A DNA stretch of 64,000 bases, taken from NCBI RefSeq assembly GCF_964340395.1, contig NC_135553.1, positions 1,114,001-1,178,000 on the forward strand, read 5' to 3'. The DNA is from Glandiceps talaboti (Eukaryota; Hemichordata; Enteropneusta; Spengelidae). The notes beneath the pieces are model-generated. The model was not told the DNA's origin. It saw nothing but the letters and a program-made list of their open reading frames with translations, and did no database searches. Below, piece after piece: positions 48,944 through 62,241 of this stretch. Both the position numbers and the translations under genes were made by a program. Position 1 is the stretch's first letter. Each line of letters opens with the position of its first letter.

Positions 48944-50934
48944 AGTAATTATCTGAATGATAACAATGTCAACATATTTGACATCGCAAATCTGAATGCT
49001 ATACATAGAATGCAACGGGACTTGGGATGTCAACACAGACATGTGTTGATGCCAGGTGACAGAAATAGTGCGCAGCAGTTTTGCCCTTGAAGGCAAGCAG
49101 ATAAAATTGGGACCACTTTGGAAGACTTCAACACAATCAAGGTAAATATGAATATGTTCAGAATTGGCCATGTGTTGTATTATGAATGAAATGTATTCGT
49201 GTACTCTGTTCAAAACAGCCAGAAATGAATTTTGAAACTACTAGAATTTGGTGACCATGTATTTCTAATTTCCATTTTTTTTAGAGTGTCAGATTTTTAG
49301 TATGTCATGGTTATTATCTCAAAACAAGCAATACTATTTCTGATACTTCATTTGTATGTCCGAGTCAGGTTACACATATCAATCAGTTCAGATCAAAGTA
49401 AAGATATAATAAATTATATAAACAAATTGTAACTTTTCTTGACAAGTGTTCAACTGAATTTCATGAGTATTTACATAAACTATTGAACTATCGAGATAAG
49501 TCATCTGCTTATGTAATGTTATGTGTGAAGTGTATCTCAGAGGTGGACATTTATGTACATGTTTCATTGAAATAATAGCAAGATACACATAGTTCATTTA
49601 TTGTTCTACATGTACATGTATGTTTGAACTCTAGCAATGTTGAAAAATTGTGAAAATGTAGACATGCATACAAACATGTCGGCATGCCACTGTACAATGA
49701 AAATTATTTTCATTTTTTCCTCATTGCAATTTTTATTTTCAGTTCAAGTGTTTTGTTCTTAGTGCATTGTATGATTTGCAATTTTGACATCAGCCAGAGT
49801 CAACATTCAAAAGAAATATTGAGAATAATAAACCTTGTCATTCTTATTATTGAATTTCAGGAAAAGAATACAATAACCCTGGGATAAGCCTGCACCTATT
49901 GAAATTGATATTTTGAAGATTCTACTCAATAGTGATGATGAGCTGTGTATGGACAAGTTTCATACCCAACAGAGTGTAAAAGGAAGAGGCATTACTTGAT
50001 TGAACAGTGAGCTACAACTTCTCACACACTCAAGAAATAAGGATGAACATTGACAGTGGTACTACATGTATATTCTCAAAATGGAAAAAAAAAACCTACA
50101 TGCACTCATTTTCATGACAATATTAGTCTATGATTTGTACCTTATTTTATCATCTACATATTTATATTGCAAATAGTGTTGTAAGTTGTTTGTAGCTCAA
50201 ATTCTAACATTTGTATGCTGTATCACTAGTTTATTTGAGGGCATCATACAAGATGTTGTTAGTGTCTTGTTGTTTGTTATCTTCCTGTATCAACTTGGTT
50301 TTACAGTTTTACATGTAGTTCACAAATGAAGCAATGTAGGTTTATGTACGCATCTAGATAGTTTAGATACCACAATGTGATACATGCCAACGAGGTCAAC
50401 AGTACATGTACATTGTAAAATACTTCTTTTTTTTAAATTCATGTAAGTTTATTGTTACATGTGTTGCCCATCATAAGTTCAATCATCAACACTTCTGATG
50501 AACACAACCGAAAATATTGTTGATATCAGTTAGAGACTGTCAGCTATTTTTGAAATAGCAGTGAAGTTATATGACCAAGTTATTTATTTTTGGGTCCTCT
50601 ATGTCACACTGAGTTGAAAAGTGTATAGTAATATTAGAGAAAGAGAAATCACATTCGACTGAGGGCCTGGGGCCTAGGACCCTAGTGATATGATACTCCT
50701 CCTTTTTGAATTTTGGGATGACGTTTCAGATTTACCACAGTCCACCTGCATTCAGCACTTGATGAATATTAAAGATCATTTTTATGTTATAGATATTGTT
50801 TGTTGTTGTATATTTGCATGCTAAGGCACAACCATGTGATAATGAGCAATAGAATGATATGAAAAGTCTAGAGTCTTATGTCCACCTGCAAAATACAGAA
50901 AGAAATATATCAAGAAAACTATGATTTGTGTATT

Positions 50935-52570
50935 GGAGGCCATTTTGAATATTTAATGATGTCATGAGACAAAAATTTGCATATTTTTGGGATCCATGTT
51001 GCATTTTGATTCCACAAATATATGGTTATACCAGATGACACTTGGCCAGTTTGGATTCCAGTACACTTGTATTGTAATATGATATTTACATATTTTACAT
51101 CATGTCACACAGATATATCATATGTTTACCCAGTACATGATGACTAAAAACAAAGATTTGGTGTCCAAATATTTACATATTATAAAATATTTGCATATAA
51201 TTCTGCATGCTTATGACATTGAACAACAAAGTGCAATGAAAAATGAAGAATGTTTCAGGTTTCACCAATAGCAATTGAAGAATTTGTGAAAAATTCAATA
51301 ACTTGACTGTGATGGCAGCCATTTTGAATATTTAATGAGGTCACATGACCATATTTGCATATTTTTAGGACCACTGTCTTTGTATGTATCCAAAAATACT
51401 TGGTTAGGTATGGTAAAACATGGTCAGTTTGGACTCAGGCACCCATGTAATATGACTATTTCACTTGTTGAATGGTATGCCGAACATATCAAATTACTGT
51501 ATGTTTGCCTAGTACATAATGACTAAAACCATATCTTTACATCTGATGTCATATTTTCATATTATTCCACAGCCTTGCAACACTGAGGTCTAAAATTACA
51601 ATAAAAAATTGAAAATATTGTACTCTGACTTATACAAATTGAAAAATGTGCATAAAATTGCATAACTTGACTGTAATGGCAGCCATTTTGAATATTTAAT
51701 GAGGTCACATGACTGATATTTGCATATTTTTGGGACCACTATCTTTTGGTAATTCCAAAAATACTTGGTTATGCATGGTCAAATATGGTCAGGTTAGACT
51801 TAAATGATCCTGTAATATGGCACTGTCTCTCTCGGAATCACCGTTCAAGAGTACCAAATTACTATATGTTCACCATATGTTGTATGGGGTGAAAATCAGA
51901 GTTTTGCTCCTAAATCCTTACATATGATGTAATATTTCCATATTATTCCACAGCCTTGTAACATTGAGGGCTAAAATGCAATAACAAATTGAAAATATTA
52001 TACTCTTACCCATACAAATTGAAAAAAAGGCAGAGAATTCAATAATTTTATTGTAAAGGCGGCCATTTTGAATATATAATGAGGTCACATGATCAATATT
52101 TGCATATTTTGGGGATGCTTTTTTTATGATCAGTTCAAAAATATATGGTTTCACCACATCATTATTGGTCAGTATGGACTCAAACAATCCTGCAATATGG
52201 TACTTCCACTCCTTGAATTGCATACAAAAATAACGAGTTACCACTTGTTTACCAGGGTGAAAATCAAAATTTTATACATAAATCTTTACATATTATGTAA
52301 TATTTCTATATTATTCCACAGGCTGGTAATATTTAGGGCTAAAATGCTATAAAAAACTGAGAATTCTGTACTTCCACCAATACAAATTATAAAAATGTGA
52401 AAAATACTTCATAACTTTACTGGTTTGGCGGCCATTTTGAATATTTAATGAGGTCACGTGACAAAATTTGCATATTTTTGGGAACTATGATATATATAGA
52501 TTCCATAAATATATAGTTTTCTTGGGTCATCCTTGGTCAGTTTGGACACCAGGGGTTATGTTACATGATA
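50935..52570. repeat. Satellite-like array, unit about 360-390 bp, five copies
   Basis: Each unit starts with GGC.GCCATTTTGAATATTT and AATGAGGTCACATGAC, then TTTGCATATTTTTGGGA. It continues with CAAAAATACTTGGTTA-like and GGTCAGTTTGGAC words. Starts of GCCATTTT are at about 50939, 51318, 51682, 52072 and 52431. Copies are clearly diverged, so the array is old. Confidence 0.92.
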
Positions 52571-53753
52571 CTTGAACCCAATTTATACCCTCTCAGGGGC
52601 TCAGGGTTCAAAGGGTTAAATAAAAAAATATAAGCCTTATTAAATGAGCCTCTGTAGTGGCGATAAGTTGTAGCATTTAAGATTTCCAAAAGCGGCAGTT
52701 CACTGTAAATATAGGCAATCAGGATAATTACTAGTTATTGCACGCGCGCGCTCTCGATTTTAAAAGTCGTCTAACGCACGGATACTCATGTGGATAATTC
52801 CACGGCCGTGTTATAGAGGGGATAGTGGGTTCCGACGATCGATCGACAACAAAATGTGACGAGTATGATGGAAACCAATGTCGCTGCTAATTAATAATCT
52901 CTCCAAACATTGCCAAACTTGTGTCAGATCCTTTGAATCGAAATAACAAAACATTGGGGGGGGGGGGGGGGGGGTTACCATCTTGTTAAAATGACAATGT
53001 TTTATTTCTGAGTAGTTTTCGGTGGCCATCTTGGATTCTTAAGTTGCGCTAAATATAAACTTCTATAATGACGTCACCTTCATGTATTAGAAAACAACAG
53101 TTCTACCAGAGCCCTGATTGACTGACACGACCCTGGAGGGGCAATTGAGTCCCGGATTACTCCGTAAGCAAGCAGGACTACACTTGTACTTGTATACACC
53201 ATAACTTAATTTTTTATTCAATTCATGAATTTGTAAGCACAGACAATTGAATCAATCTATTTATTTTTGAAGGATTATACCACAACAATAAATTACAGAC
53301 TGGTTCCAGGTGCGGTGGGAAGTGGTTGCAATGTGTTTACAAACGTCCAACTGGGTATAATCGCATCAAACAACTTTGACTCAACTTTTTGATCCTGATC
53401 AGATATCTGACTGACTGACTGACGTGACTGACTGACTGACTGACTCCCTGCTAGGGGGTGGGGTTCGATGATATTCTACATGCATATTGCACGATCATCA
53501 GCACAGGTGTTTCGTTCTTCCCTTTGTCGCTTTTTGTCAATGAACAAATTTGGTTGACTCCATCCAGGGCATCACTGCAGAGACTCTGAGAGAGATCATG
53601 CACCATTGATAATCACCATAGAACTTCCATGGGTAAAGTAGCATGTAATGTCGTTATCATTTCCTGAGTTGAGAGAATGTTTACTGGGAGAAAATAACAC
53701 TTCCTTGATGAGTCATGTTATTCAAACGGGGGATGGGCAATTACAAGTGCAAG

Positions 53754-53758
53754 AAAAA
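53754..53758 (-). terminator. RNA polymerase III terminator
   Basis: TTTTT on the minus strand, six bases after the end of the tRNA-Gly gene. Confidence 0.75.
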
Positions 53759-53764
53759 TATACA

Positions 53765-53835
53765 TGCACTGCCCGGGAATCGAACCCGGCTCGCAAGAAT
53801 GGGAATCTTACATGCTACCACTACACCAGCAGTGC
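53765..53835 (-). tRNA. tRNA-Gly (anticodon CCC)
   Basis: The acceptor stem GCACTGC / GCAGTGC is perfect, with discriminator A at 53765. The A box TGGTGTAGTGG and B box GGTTCGATTCC are intact. The anticodon stem is TAAGA / TCTTG (one G-U pair), with loop TTCCCAT placing CCC at positions 34-36. The T stem GCCCG / CGGGC is perfect. No intron. It reads GGG glycine codons. All arms fold, and a T run follows, so it looks functional. Confidence 0.95.
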
Positions 53836-54360
53836 TGGCATTCACACGAGTGATATTTCATTCGACTAGATCATACGACTTCTAATGCAGCTAGCATAAA
53901 GAAAAGTGTTCATATAGAGAGATTCTTAAAATTTCCTCTATATATCGATCATTAAGATAGCAGTGTCTTCATTACGTAGGTTCCAAGTAAGGTAGAGCGG
54001 GCAGCGAGAGAACGATAAGTTGTTACGAAACATATCACGCAAGGACCCTTTAACTTATTGTAACTTTAACTCAACAATGTCGTCACAGAAATCATCTTGC
54101 CCGCATAAATGTGTTTTCGTTCACTGTGAAGTTAACTTAGATTATAGGTTGTTGGGAAAACGGTATATTATCTCATGCCATGTCATTGATATCAGAAATT
54201 GCTTTGGCGCGAATATGAAATATGAAAAACTATTCGTGCTTTTTAGTAGTCTACAGACATTATTAACTAATTTAAAGGACCTCATGGACTGGTATGCGCA
54301 GCTACATGCGCACATGACCCTCAAGAGTAGTTTCTAACTATAGCGATGTACACGCTAACT

Positions 54361-54588
54361 AAAGGGGCAAGCAGACTTCGCATTGAGAGCCGAAGAGGTG
54401 AGTTTTTTGCGAAATTTTAGTGTAATTTATGGTAATTTATGGTTCACACCATCGTTGACAAAAAATCGGATGTTTCTAGCTCATTTCAAAGTAAGTTTCT
54501 TGTCATATTCTCCAGGTATAACGCAACAACTCGATAATTCAGATAGAGACACAAGTCGACGAGAACTCAACGGGCATGCTACCATGAG
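54361..54588 (+). promoter_or_regulatory. Candidate MCRIP promoter and 5' UTR exons
   Basis: CCGAAGAG followed by GTGAGT at 54398 is a strong donor. TTCTCCAG before 54514 is a plausible acceptor. The exon then carries the start ATG at 54584 and ends at a GTGAGA donor (54589). A spliced 5' UTR is therefore likely, though an unspliced leader is possible. Confidence 0.35.
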
Positions 54589-56698
54589 GTGAGATCATTG
54601 TTCTTATCAAATATTTAAAATATTTATCACGCTTTCAGTATCGCCTAGCAAATATTCTAGTATATTACAACAATTACATTGTTTCGATTTTTATTCAGTC
54701 TAAATTACTTAACTTGGCATTAGTATCAAAAGATGTGTGTGATGTTGGCGAGCGAAAACGTTACGATTTGGCCATATGTACGTCGGCCGGCAGAGGGTTG
54801 CATAAGACTGACGCAGGCTACTACTTTGTTGAAATGTCGTCACGTAATCTTTCGATAAAGCGCAAGTAGCGTCTAATAAAATTGATGGAAGGCGATAAAG
54901 TGCCGGGTAAAATGATACGATTGGAGACGACACATCATTATATGTTCATTTTCGTCTATAACATTTCTATTCCGTCTAGAGAATACCCAGGTTTTTTACC
55001 CTTGACACGAAGAGGGATTAGACTTTCCGGAACTTATTGTATTTGAAATCTCAATGAGGTCTTACATCACCACTCCTGGCTAAAACTTTGTAAATCACAA
55101 GAGCATGTGCTCTGAGATTTTTTCATACAGACATGGCAGTTACAGAAAGATATGCATCTGTCATCACACCAACACATGTGCAATCGTTATGTACAAGGTC
55201 ATCTTGATGTTTGATTTCGGCCTCCTTCCCTTCTAAGTTTAAAAGGAGGAGGGGGGGGGGGGGTGCTCCACCGTCAGATAATCAATTTTAATACATGCAC
55301 AATGTACATAGCAGGTAAACAATTTGATTTTTAATGTTTTCCTTGTTAGGCTTGTAATTTTTTCCATGAAAGTTCACTGAAACAAGTATCATATTAGCAA
55401 CACTCTGATTAGTAAGCGCATGGACTTGTCCTCAGAGAACCACGTTTTTAGAACAGAACATATCAATCCTTGGGGTAATCTCCATTATGATAAAACGCTG
55501 TAGCTTTATTAACATAACCTTTAACCCCATTACCTGTGTCACAGGAGTCATGGCATGGCAGGTTGATTTCCATGGTAGGGTTTATCTGTTAAGCGTTGTT
55601 TTGAGAGAGTGCAGGATTAGTAATTTGATTACACTCTGCCATTTACTCTTGATGGGATATTGTCTTAATGTTGTAAGGAAAGTTGGCTATGGTAGCATGT
55701 ATATAGACTAAAGAAATGATTTGTAGAGTCATGCCACAAAAAAAGCAGAGACCAGTTTGATGGAACAAGTGTATAATAACAATCAAACTACTGTAGGTTC
55801 AAAATATGATCAATATCTTTGCATTTGAACATGGTATCACTGCATTCTGGTAAACATGTAGTGAGTGTACCGCTTGGAGAGATAGAATTACAAAATATAT
55901 TCATTAGAAATGCAGAAGGGTGACATTTGGCACTCTGCTAGTAAGTTAACTAATCATAAGCCCATGGCGCACAGGCAGGATTTTGTTCTTGAAGTGAAGT
56001 GTAGGGCAGAATGGCAGAGGTTACTGTGTATGCAGTATAGGTCAGTTCAGATAACATTAACACCAATCAACTGACATGACTAGAATTGATAACAAAGGTT
56101 AATGTTTATCTATAACTCGTTAACAATAGATGGTAGCCATTGATAACAATAAGGATTAATTTTTATCCTCTTTATTATCTGTGTACAAATACAGGTTATC
56201 AAAATCAAAATCTCTTGGTAAGATAATTATTGTCTAGCCTAAAGGATTGATCTTGTTGGCTAAAATTGTAAAACTCAATGTAATTAAATTCTGATCTGTT
56301 CCCCACCTTGGAGAGTCCAGATATGTGATCTATAAAGGAGATGCAAAGTGCAATTGAGTCAAAATCAAGTAAAATGAATTTACATGTGCCTTGTCAGACT
56401 GATATCTAACTCTCTAAGTTTTACAAATTCCTTTCCTGCGATACTAGCTAAAGGACATCAAACTGTACACAGAAACTTATTTGTGGAAATGATGAAATCA
56501 TTTGTTATTCTGGGTTTATTTTCCTTGCAGTTCTCCAAGACCAACATTTAGTGGTGCAGTTAATAACAAAAGAAGACAGAATATAAACAGTAATGCATCA
56601 CAGGATCCAGTTTCACCGCAACATGAAGCAAATGTTAGATATTTATCAGAAGGTAGGTACTAACAGACTAAACCCCCTCCCCAACATACATACAGACT

Positions 56699-56729
<31 letters not shown>

Positions 56730-59700
56730 AAACAGAGGGAAGGGGGGGGGGGGGATTATGAAAATACTTGTGATTTTGGCCAGGTATATGATGTAGTTGC
56801 AAACATTACATGACAGAAACCATCGAAGCTGCTTGGAAGTAGGACCGTAATTATTTTGGTGAAATCAATAATTGTAACCTCAGTTGGTGTTATTTGGCAT
56901 TTTGCCGGGGCAAGCAGCTGACAAAGAGTATTGAATCTGAAAAGGAACATAATAAAGTTATGAAAGACCTTTTAAGTTAATGTAGGTTGCTGCCATGCAG
57001 GAAGACAACTTATTGTACTGTAATACCAAGTAGTCAGAGTAGTGAATGTATACTAAAGGTTGTGTGTGCTATGCATTGTCATAGAATTCAAATTGAAATT
57101 GTGTGCATTCTCACATAGCATTGTAAGAATTGAGTACAAGTGAAGTATTAATGTCTACAAATGTGTCTGGAATATTTTACCAATGTTAGGTTCCTTGTTC
57201 AACATAGTGGCTAAATGTGCAGGACTCGCTGTCACTGTGAGCATTCTGCTAGATTTTCCCCAAATAATTGTAGCTGCATAAACTAGGGAAAATATTGCAT
57301 TATCAATTACACTATAACTTAGCTTTAAAGTGGTGCTTATGTTTGACAACCATGCAAAGTAAAGTGTTTGTACAAAACCATGAAAGAGAACGTGAAAATA
57401 GAGGGAGTGAAAACATGATAGTGAAGTTGAAATTTAAGTTATGTTTGGGTTAACCAATATAAGTATCCAACAATAAAATCAAATAAATAGAGAACTTGAA
57501 ACCCCTAATTTTGTTTGCATTATTGATTTCGTAGGACCTACTACCTTTTGTTCACAAGAAAAACAATAACGTTGAGACAAAGCTGCTCAGTATTAATTAC
57601 ATTGGTTGTGAAACTTGTGTGTACATGTCCAACAGTTATTTAACCATTGGGAGGGGAAATTATTAAATTGCCTGTACATAGGCACTACACTTTGAACTGA
57701 TGTGGTTTATGTGAGTTCACTTTTGAAAAAAATAAGAAAAAATTACATGAAATGATTTGACATTTGTATCACATGTACCGGTAGCATTGTGTGTGCAGTT
57801 ATTTCTAAGACGTTGATAAATGAAAGCATGTGACAAAATACCAAATGAATATCAAGTTCTGTTAATGGTAAGAAACTAGAGTTTTAGGCAGTTGCTCTGC
57901 ATATCAGTTAGAATTTAATGGTTAGAATAATTTAATATGACTATTTGATAAAAGACGAATGTGGCAAGGCAATGAAGTATATGTATTGAACATCAGCATA
58001 TGGCGACAGTAATGAGGTTGCTGTAGACATTTGTCAGTCTGTTCATATCATGTCAATACATGTCGCAAGCTGATGGCATCATTTTTTACTTCTTTCTTCA
58101 GCATGGAAAAGGATAGAACATGAACTTAGCCACCCAAGAAAAACAACAGAAAAAGACAGTAAGTTTACTTTGGTGTCAGTTATTCAAATACCTTCATGTC
58201 ATGTCAATGTCAACCGTGTTTTGTAAAAGGACCCAGGTTTGAAGAATGTCAAAGGTTATTTAGTGTCAAGTGAGTGTCATTTGATATGTGATGTCAGTCA
58301 ACTTAGGAATGTATGGCTGGGTAATGTGCTACTGGAAAGACAAGAAGGCATAAATTACAAAGAAATGGCCAGTCATGTGCAAATAGTGCATACAAATGTC
58401 AAATAAATGTTCCACTGCAATAAGTTTGGATTTATGCTAGGTTTGTATTTAATATATGAGTGAGTGAGTCTTGCTCAGGTCATAAAAAACAGATCATTCG
58501 GTGAGCATTTATTTCAATTCAAAATTGATAAAAGGGTTGGTGGGGATTATTTTCACCTTTGTCTTGTGTAGTCAGGCATAAAAGCACTGTTTTTCCCCAG
58601 GGCAAAATGTCGGTAAAAACCTCTCAATTTCTCAGTCCATTTCCCATAGTCCACCATCTCACTTATGGTATACATTAGAAATTTATACAAATTCTTCCAG
58701 GCTTCTCTCTTCTGGTTATAAATCCATTGAAAACGTCGCACATTTAACCAACAACCTATTATTCTATACACTGCTACTAAATCTCACATAGTTGTGTCAT
58801 TGAGAAAACCACTGACTCGCATACTGAATAGCTATGTACAGTCCCTGGTCAACAGAATAGCTGCTGGATATTTAGAATGCTATTGTACCAGTGTACTTGT
58901 TCCTACAGATAATGTTACAGTGGCACTATGTATTTAGGTACTGGTGTACCTGTCCTCAAGAACCACATTTATTGTCCAGGCTTCATTGATTATTCATGCA
59001 TGTCTCAGTCTGTCTGTCTGTCACCCTACAAGATGTTTGTTTGTCATTGATGCTGATCATGTACAGGGCTATTAACTTACAGGCTACAGTGGTATGATTA
59101 GAGTCACAGAGGTAGAAATTACATGTGTAGGCCATCATTATCAGTTAAAAGTAAAATAAAATACATCATAGAGTAACTATGCTAACTGTTGAAATACTGT
59201 TGTACCTGTCAATAAGTTACCTATGTACCCCCATTGCGTGAGTCAGCACTAAAACACGAGTTTTACCATATGGTATTTCCTACTCCTATGCGACATGGCA
59301 CATGTATACCAGGTGTGTTAATCATGTCAAATTTCTTCATTTTGTAGTAAATCACATCAAAATTAGGTCCACTGTCACAAATCAAATAGTCTCACTTTGA
59401 TATGAAAATAGTGAACCTTCATATTAGTATAGGTGGTGTTAAGACAGGCAGTTTTTGCAGGGACACCCAAACGTTACACCTTGTCTAGCAGGGTATATTC
59501 CGGCCAGCCAATTTGAATTAGAATTTTATAAAATATGGAAAGAAAGCTGTTGTCAGGCAGAGTTATAGAAAAAGTTGGTCCTGAACAACAGAATGATATG
59601 CGAGAACATTGGATTGAATCAAAGGTAGTCTGTAATGTTTCAAAAGCCTACCAAAACTGTTAACTGTCTACATAGATGTCAGTCACATTAATCGTACCTT

Positions 59701-62017
59701 ACACCATGGGGTGAACAACAAAATAAACTTACTGTTAATATTAAACTAAAAAATCTGCCATATTTGTCACAGCTACTATCACACTGGTTTTATTATCAGA
59801 TGTCATGGTGTCTAAGAATACATGCATTTACCTGGGTACATATTTGATACTAGACATCTAAATTTAGCTTACTTGATTTAAAATTCTCTCATCAATATAA
59901 ATTTGGCTTACTTGATTTGAAATTCTCTCGTCAATATCAATGTGGCTTTCTTGATTTAAAATTCTCTCGTCAATGTTCTTTCAACATACATGTAAAGATA
60001 TTACTGTATTCCCACAAGGGGACGTTGCAGAAAAGAACATGGTTCATGCTACTACACCATTTCCCTCCTTTTATGTGCATTCATTCATTCTTTCCACAAA
60101 AGATTTGAACAATTAACCTGTTCATCATGCCAACCTTTTAATGCATGTCCCTAAACACAGACAACTTTCTGCAGCTCAATATATAATGACATGACCTTCA
60201 GTCTGTGAAAGCTAAGACAGACTGTCACACTCTCAGCCCAGTCAATGACAAATATGTACTCGAGACTTTCTGACAATCCTGCATATGTTATATACATATG
60301 CCATGCACTGCCACTCTTTTCCTAGTTTCAATATGTTCCATGATGGGAGCTGGATACTAGTAGTTGATGGTTTTTTTAAATACACTATTCTCAAGCTGCT
60401 AGTCACACACTTTCCTGAACTTGTCAGCTTCGTAACATTTCTGTTTTATTTCACTTTACTCATATCTATGAACATGTTTTTTCTACAAGTATTAGTAACT
60501 GTTGGTTTTATCAATTACGGAAACTAACTAAATGAAAGTGATAATAACAAAGCTTTAAATACATCAATATATCCACATTATCTTGGTTCACAATTATTAT
60601 ATCAACCAACTTGCGTCATTTGAAAAGAAATTCTAGTTTTATGAAACAGCATTTATTTTCTGCCTATCTGGGATATTGAAGTTTTGCTCTATATAATGTT
60701 CGGTGATTCTTTTTATCGTTTGTGTCATCTGTATATATTTAGAGAATGAAGGTTTCAAGTTGGTATTTCATTAATTCACTTTAACAACACATGTATGTAT
60801 GGTTGACAGTCAGATGACCAGATTGTAAAATGAGACTGGCTTAGAGATTACACTCTGACATTTTGCAACATGCACGATAGCCATGTTCCAAAACATTTCA
60901 TTCATTCATTGTTCTATCTATGACTGGTAGCATCATCAAATGAGAGAGAACATCTGTCATCCATATTTCTACTTTGGTTTGTAGCTTAATGTCATATTAT
61001 TTTTAACTTTGGTAGCAATGTATGGTATGTTATCTCTACAGAGAGATCATATTTCTAGAGTTAGGACTTTGGTATGACCTCTCTCTATCCTTTATACAAC
61101 TTGTGTATTACATGTAATTGTAAATTTGTCTTTTCTTTGTCAGGTGGACCAGTTTATTATATAGAAAAGTCTTCAAATCCAAATTTAGAAGGTAAGTAAT
61201 CAATGAAAAAGTTTGTGAATGTAAATACAATCATTAATATTGTGAAGAATAGTGGGTATAGACAGAGTGGCATTTGAATGTTGTTGGTTTGAAAAGGCTA
61301 GAACAGCTCCATTCTTAAATGTTGCTGAATGGTATCGCTTTATTACCACATCAAGTGACTTGCACAAAAGATACCATGTCAACACTTGATTGTAGTGAGT
61401 ATTGAAGTATTTATAGTAACCTGTAGAGTTTAGCGAACAGACAAGATTCAAACAGCTCAAGTACTCATTTCATGGGATTGAGTTGTAAACTCATCCATCA
61501 GCTGCATTGATTCAATCATTGCAGTACTTCTGTAGTGTTTGCTACTGTCTGGACAATAGACAGACTACTTACCAGTGGTCACAATTACAACTCCAAGAAG
61601 TCCACAATGGATAAGTCTACAAAAATCAATGAAATAATATATACATTGTATCACACTATGCACACAGAATGTGATACAATGTACTTGAAAAAAAGTATTG
61701 TTGGAGTGCCATTGAAGTCAGCTAGTTGTGGCACAATTTTACTGAAAGTCAGTAGAAAATGTCTGTACATTCAACAATTTACTGTAAATTATTTTTGGTT
61801 CAGATAAATTCTAAGAAATGGTTCTGAATCATGATATTGTATGTATGTACCAGCACAGAACCTTAGTTGTCAAGGTAACGATAAACCTTAACACAAAAAT
61901 TTGTATCTTTCATACAACTTAATTGACTCCATTTTTCTTCTGCCAGGATTTGAACCTTTTGACCTGGATACCTGGAGAATTCATCAACTTACAAAAGACA
62001 CACCGCTTTCATCTTAG
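54584..62017 (+). CDS. MCRIP2: MCRIP1/MCRIP2 (FAM195) family protein
   Basis: Five coding exons: 54584-54588, 56531-56652, 58102-58158, 61144-61191, 61947-62017. GT-AG introns and matching phases give 100 aa. The first exon contributes only ATG-AG. Landmarks: start MSSPRPTF (as MTSSP in MCRIP1), HEANVRYLSEAWKRIEHEL (family core HEENVRF..EAW), GPVYYIEKSSNPNLEGFEPF, DLDTW. Vertebrate MCRIP1 and MCRIP2 act in ERK-regulated CtBP repression and in stress-granule/DDX6 association. The acidic Trp-containing end is closer to MCRIP2, the short N-terminus to MCRIP1, so this may represent the pre-duplication gene. The position beside METTL26 favours MCRIP2. The small first coding exon makes the start harder to detect automatically. 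Confidence 0.92.
54589..56530. other. MCRIP intron 1
   Basis: About 1.9 kb with a G run at 55245-55263. No exon was seen. Confidence 0.55.
56653..58101. other. MCRIP intron 2
   Basis: About 1.45 kb. A GTCA tetranucleotide run and a G run lie near 56698-56756. Nothing else was recognised. Confidence 0.55.
58159..61143. other. MCRIP intron 3
   Basis: The largest MCRIP intron, about 3 kb. It contains a 39-bp tandem repeat (59858-59975). No further exon was recognised. Confidence 0.55.
59858..59975. repeat. 39-bp tandem repeat, three copies
   Basis: GCTTACTTGATTTAAAATTC then TCTC.TCAATAT repeats at 59867, 59906 and 59945. Confidence 0.9.
61192..61946. other. MCRIP intron 4
   Basis: About 750 bases. 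GTATCACACTATGCACACAG and AATGTGATACA (about 61648-61680) form a small inverted pair. No exon was seen. Confidence 0.5.
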
Positions 62018-62241
62018 CGTCTACAAAAACCAGCATTTTTTGGCATTAGCGTGTGTGAAATTAGAGTCTGTGTACTTTTCTATAGTATTTACCATATTTT
62101 TGACAATTTTAGTTTTGTGTGTGTTATGTGTACCATTGTATTTGTTCCTGTCTTGTACAAAACTGGAGCTAAATTAAGAGAGAAGAGATATTTGTATTTT
62201 TTGAAAAGAATTCATCAAATGTCAATTAATTTATGCGAGAT

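Larger units (their letters stand above)
45807..54583. other. METTL26-MCRIP intergenic region
   Basis: About 8.8 kb between two divergent genes. It contains a 200-bp tandem array (46420-47060), a 14-bp hairpin (47485-47549), a CpG-richer patch (47900-48900) with two small open frames, a 360-390-bp satellite-like array (50935-52570) and a tRNA-Gly gene. The stretches 49000-50900 and 52600-53600 show no gene that I can support. Confidence 0.55.

Noticed and set aside
53648-53869. Open frame across the tRNA gene
   Set aside because: It reads antisense through tRNA-Gly.
54020-54337. Open frame of 105 aa before MCRIP
   Set aside because: No domain, no conserved motif, and it lies in the probable MCRIP promoter.
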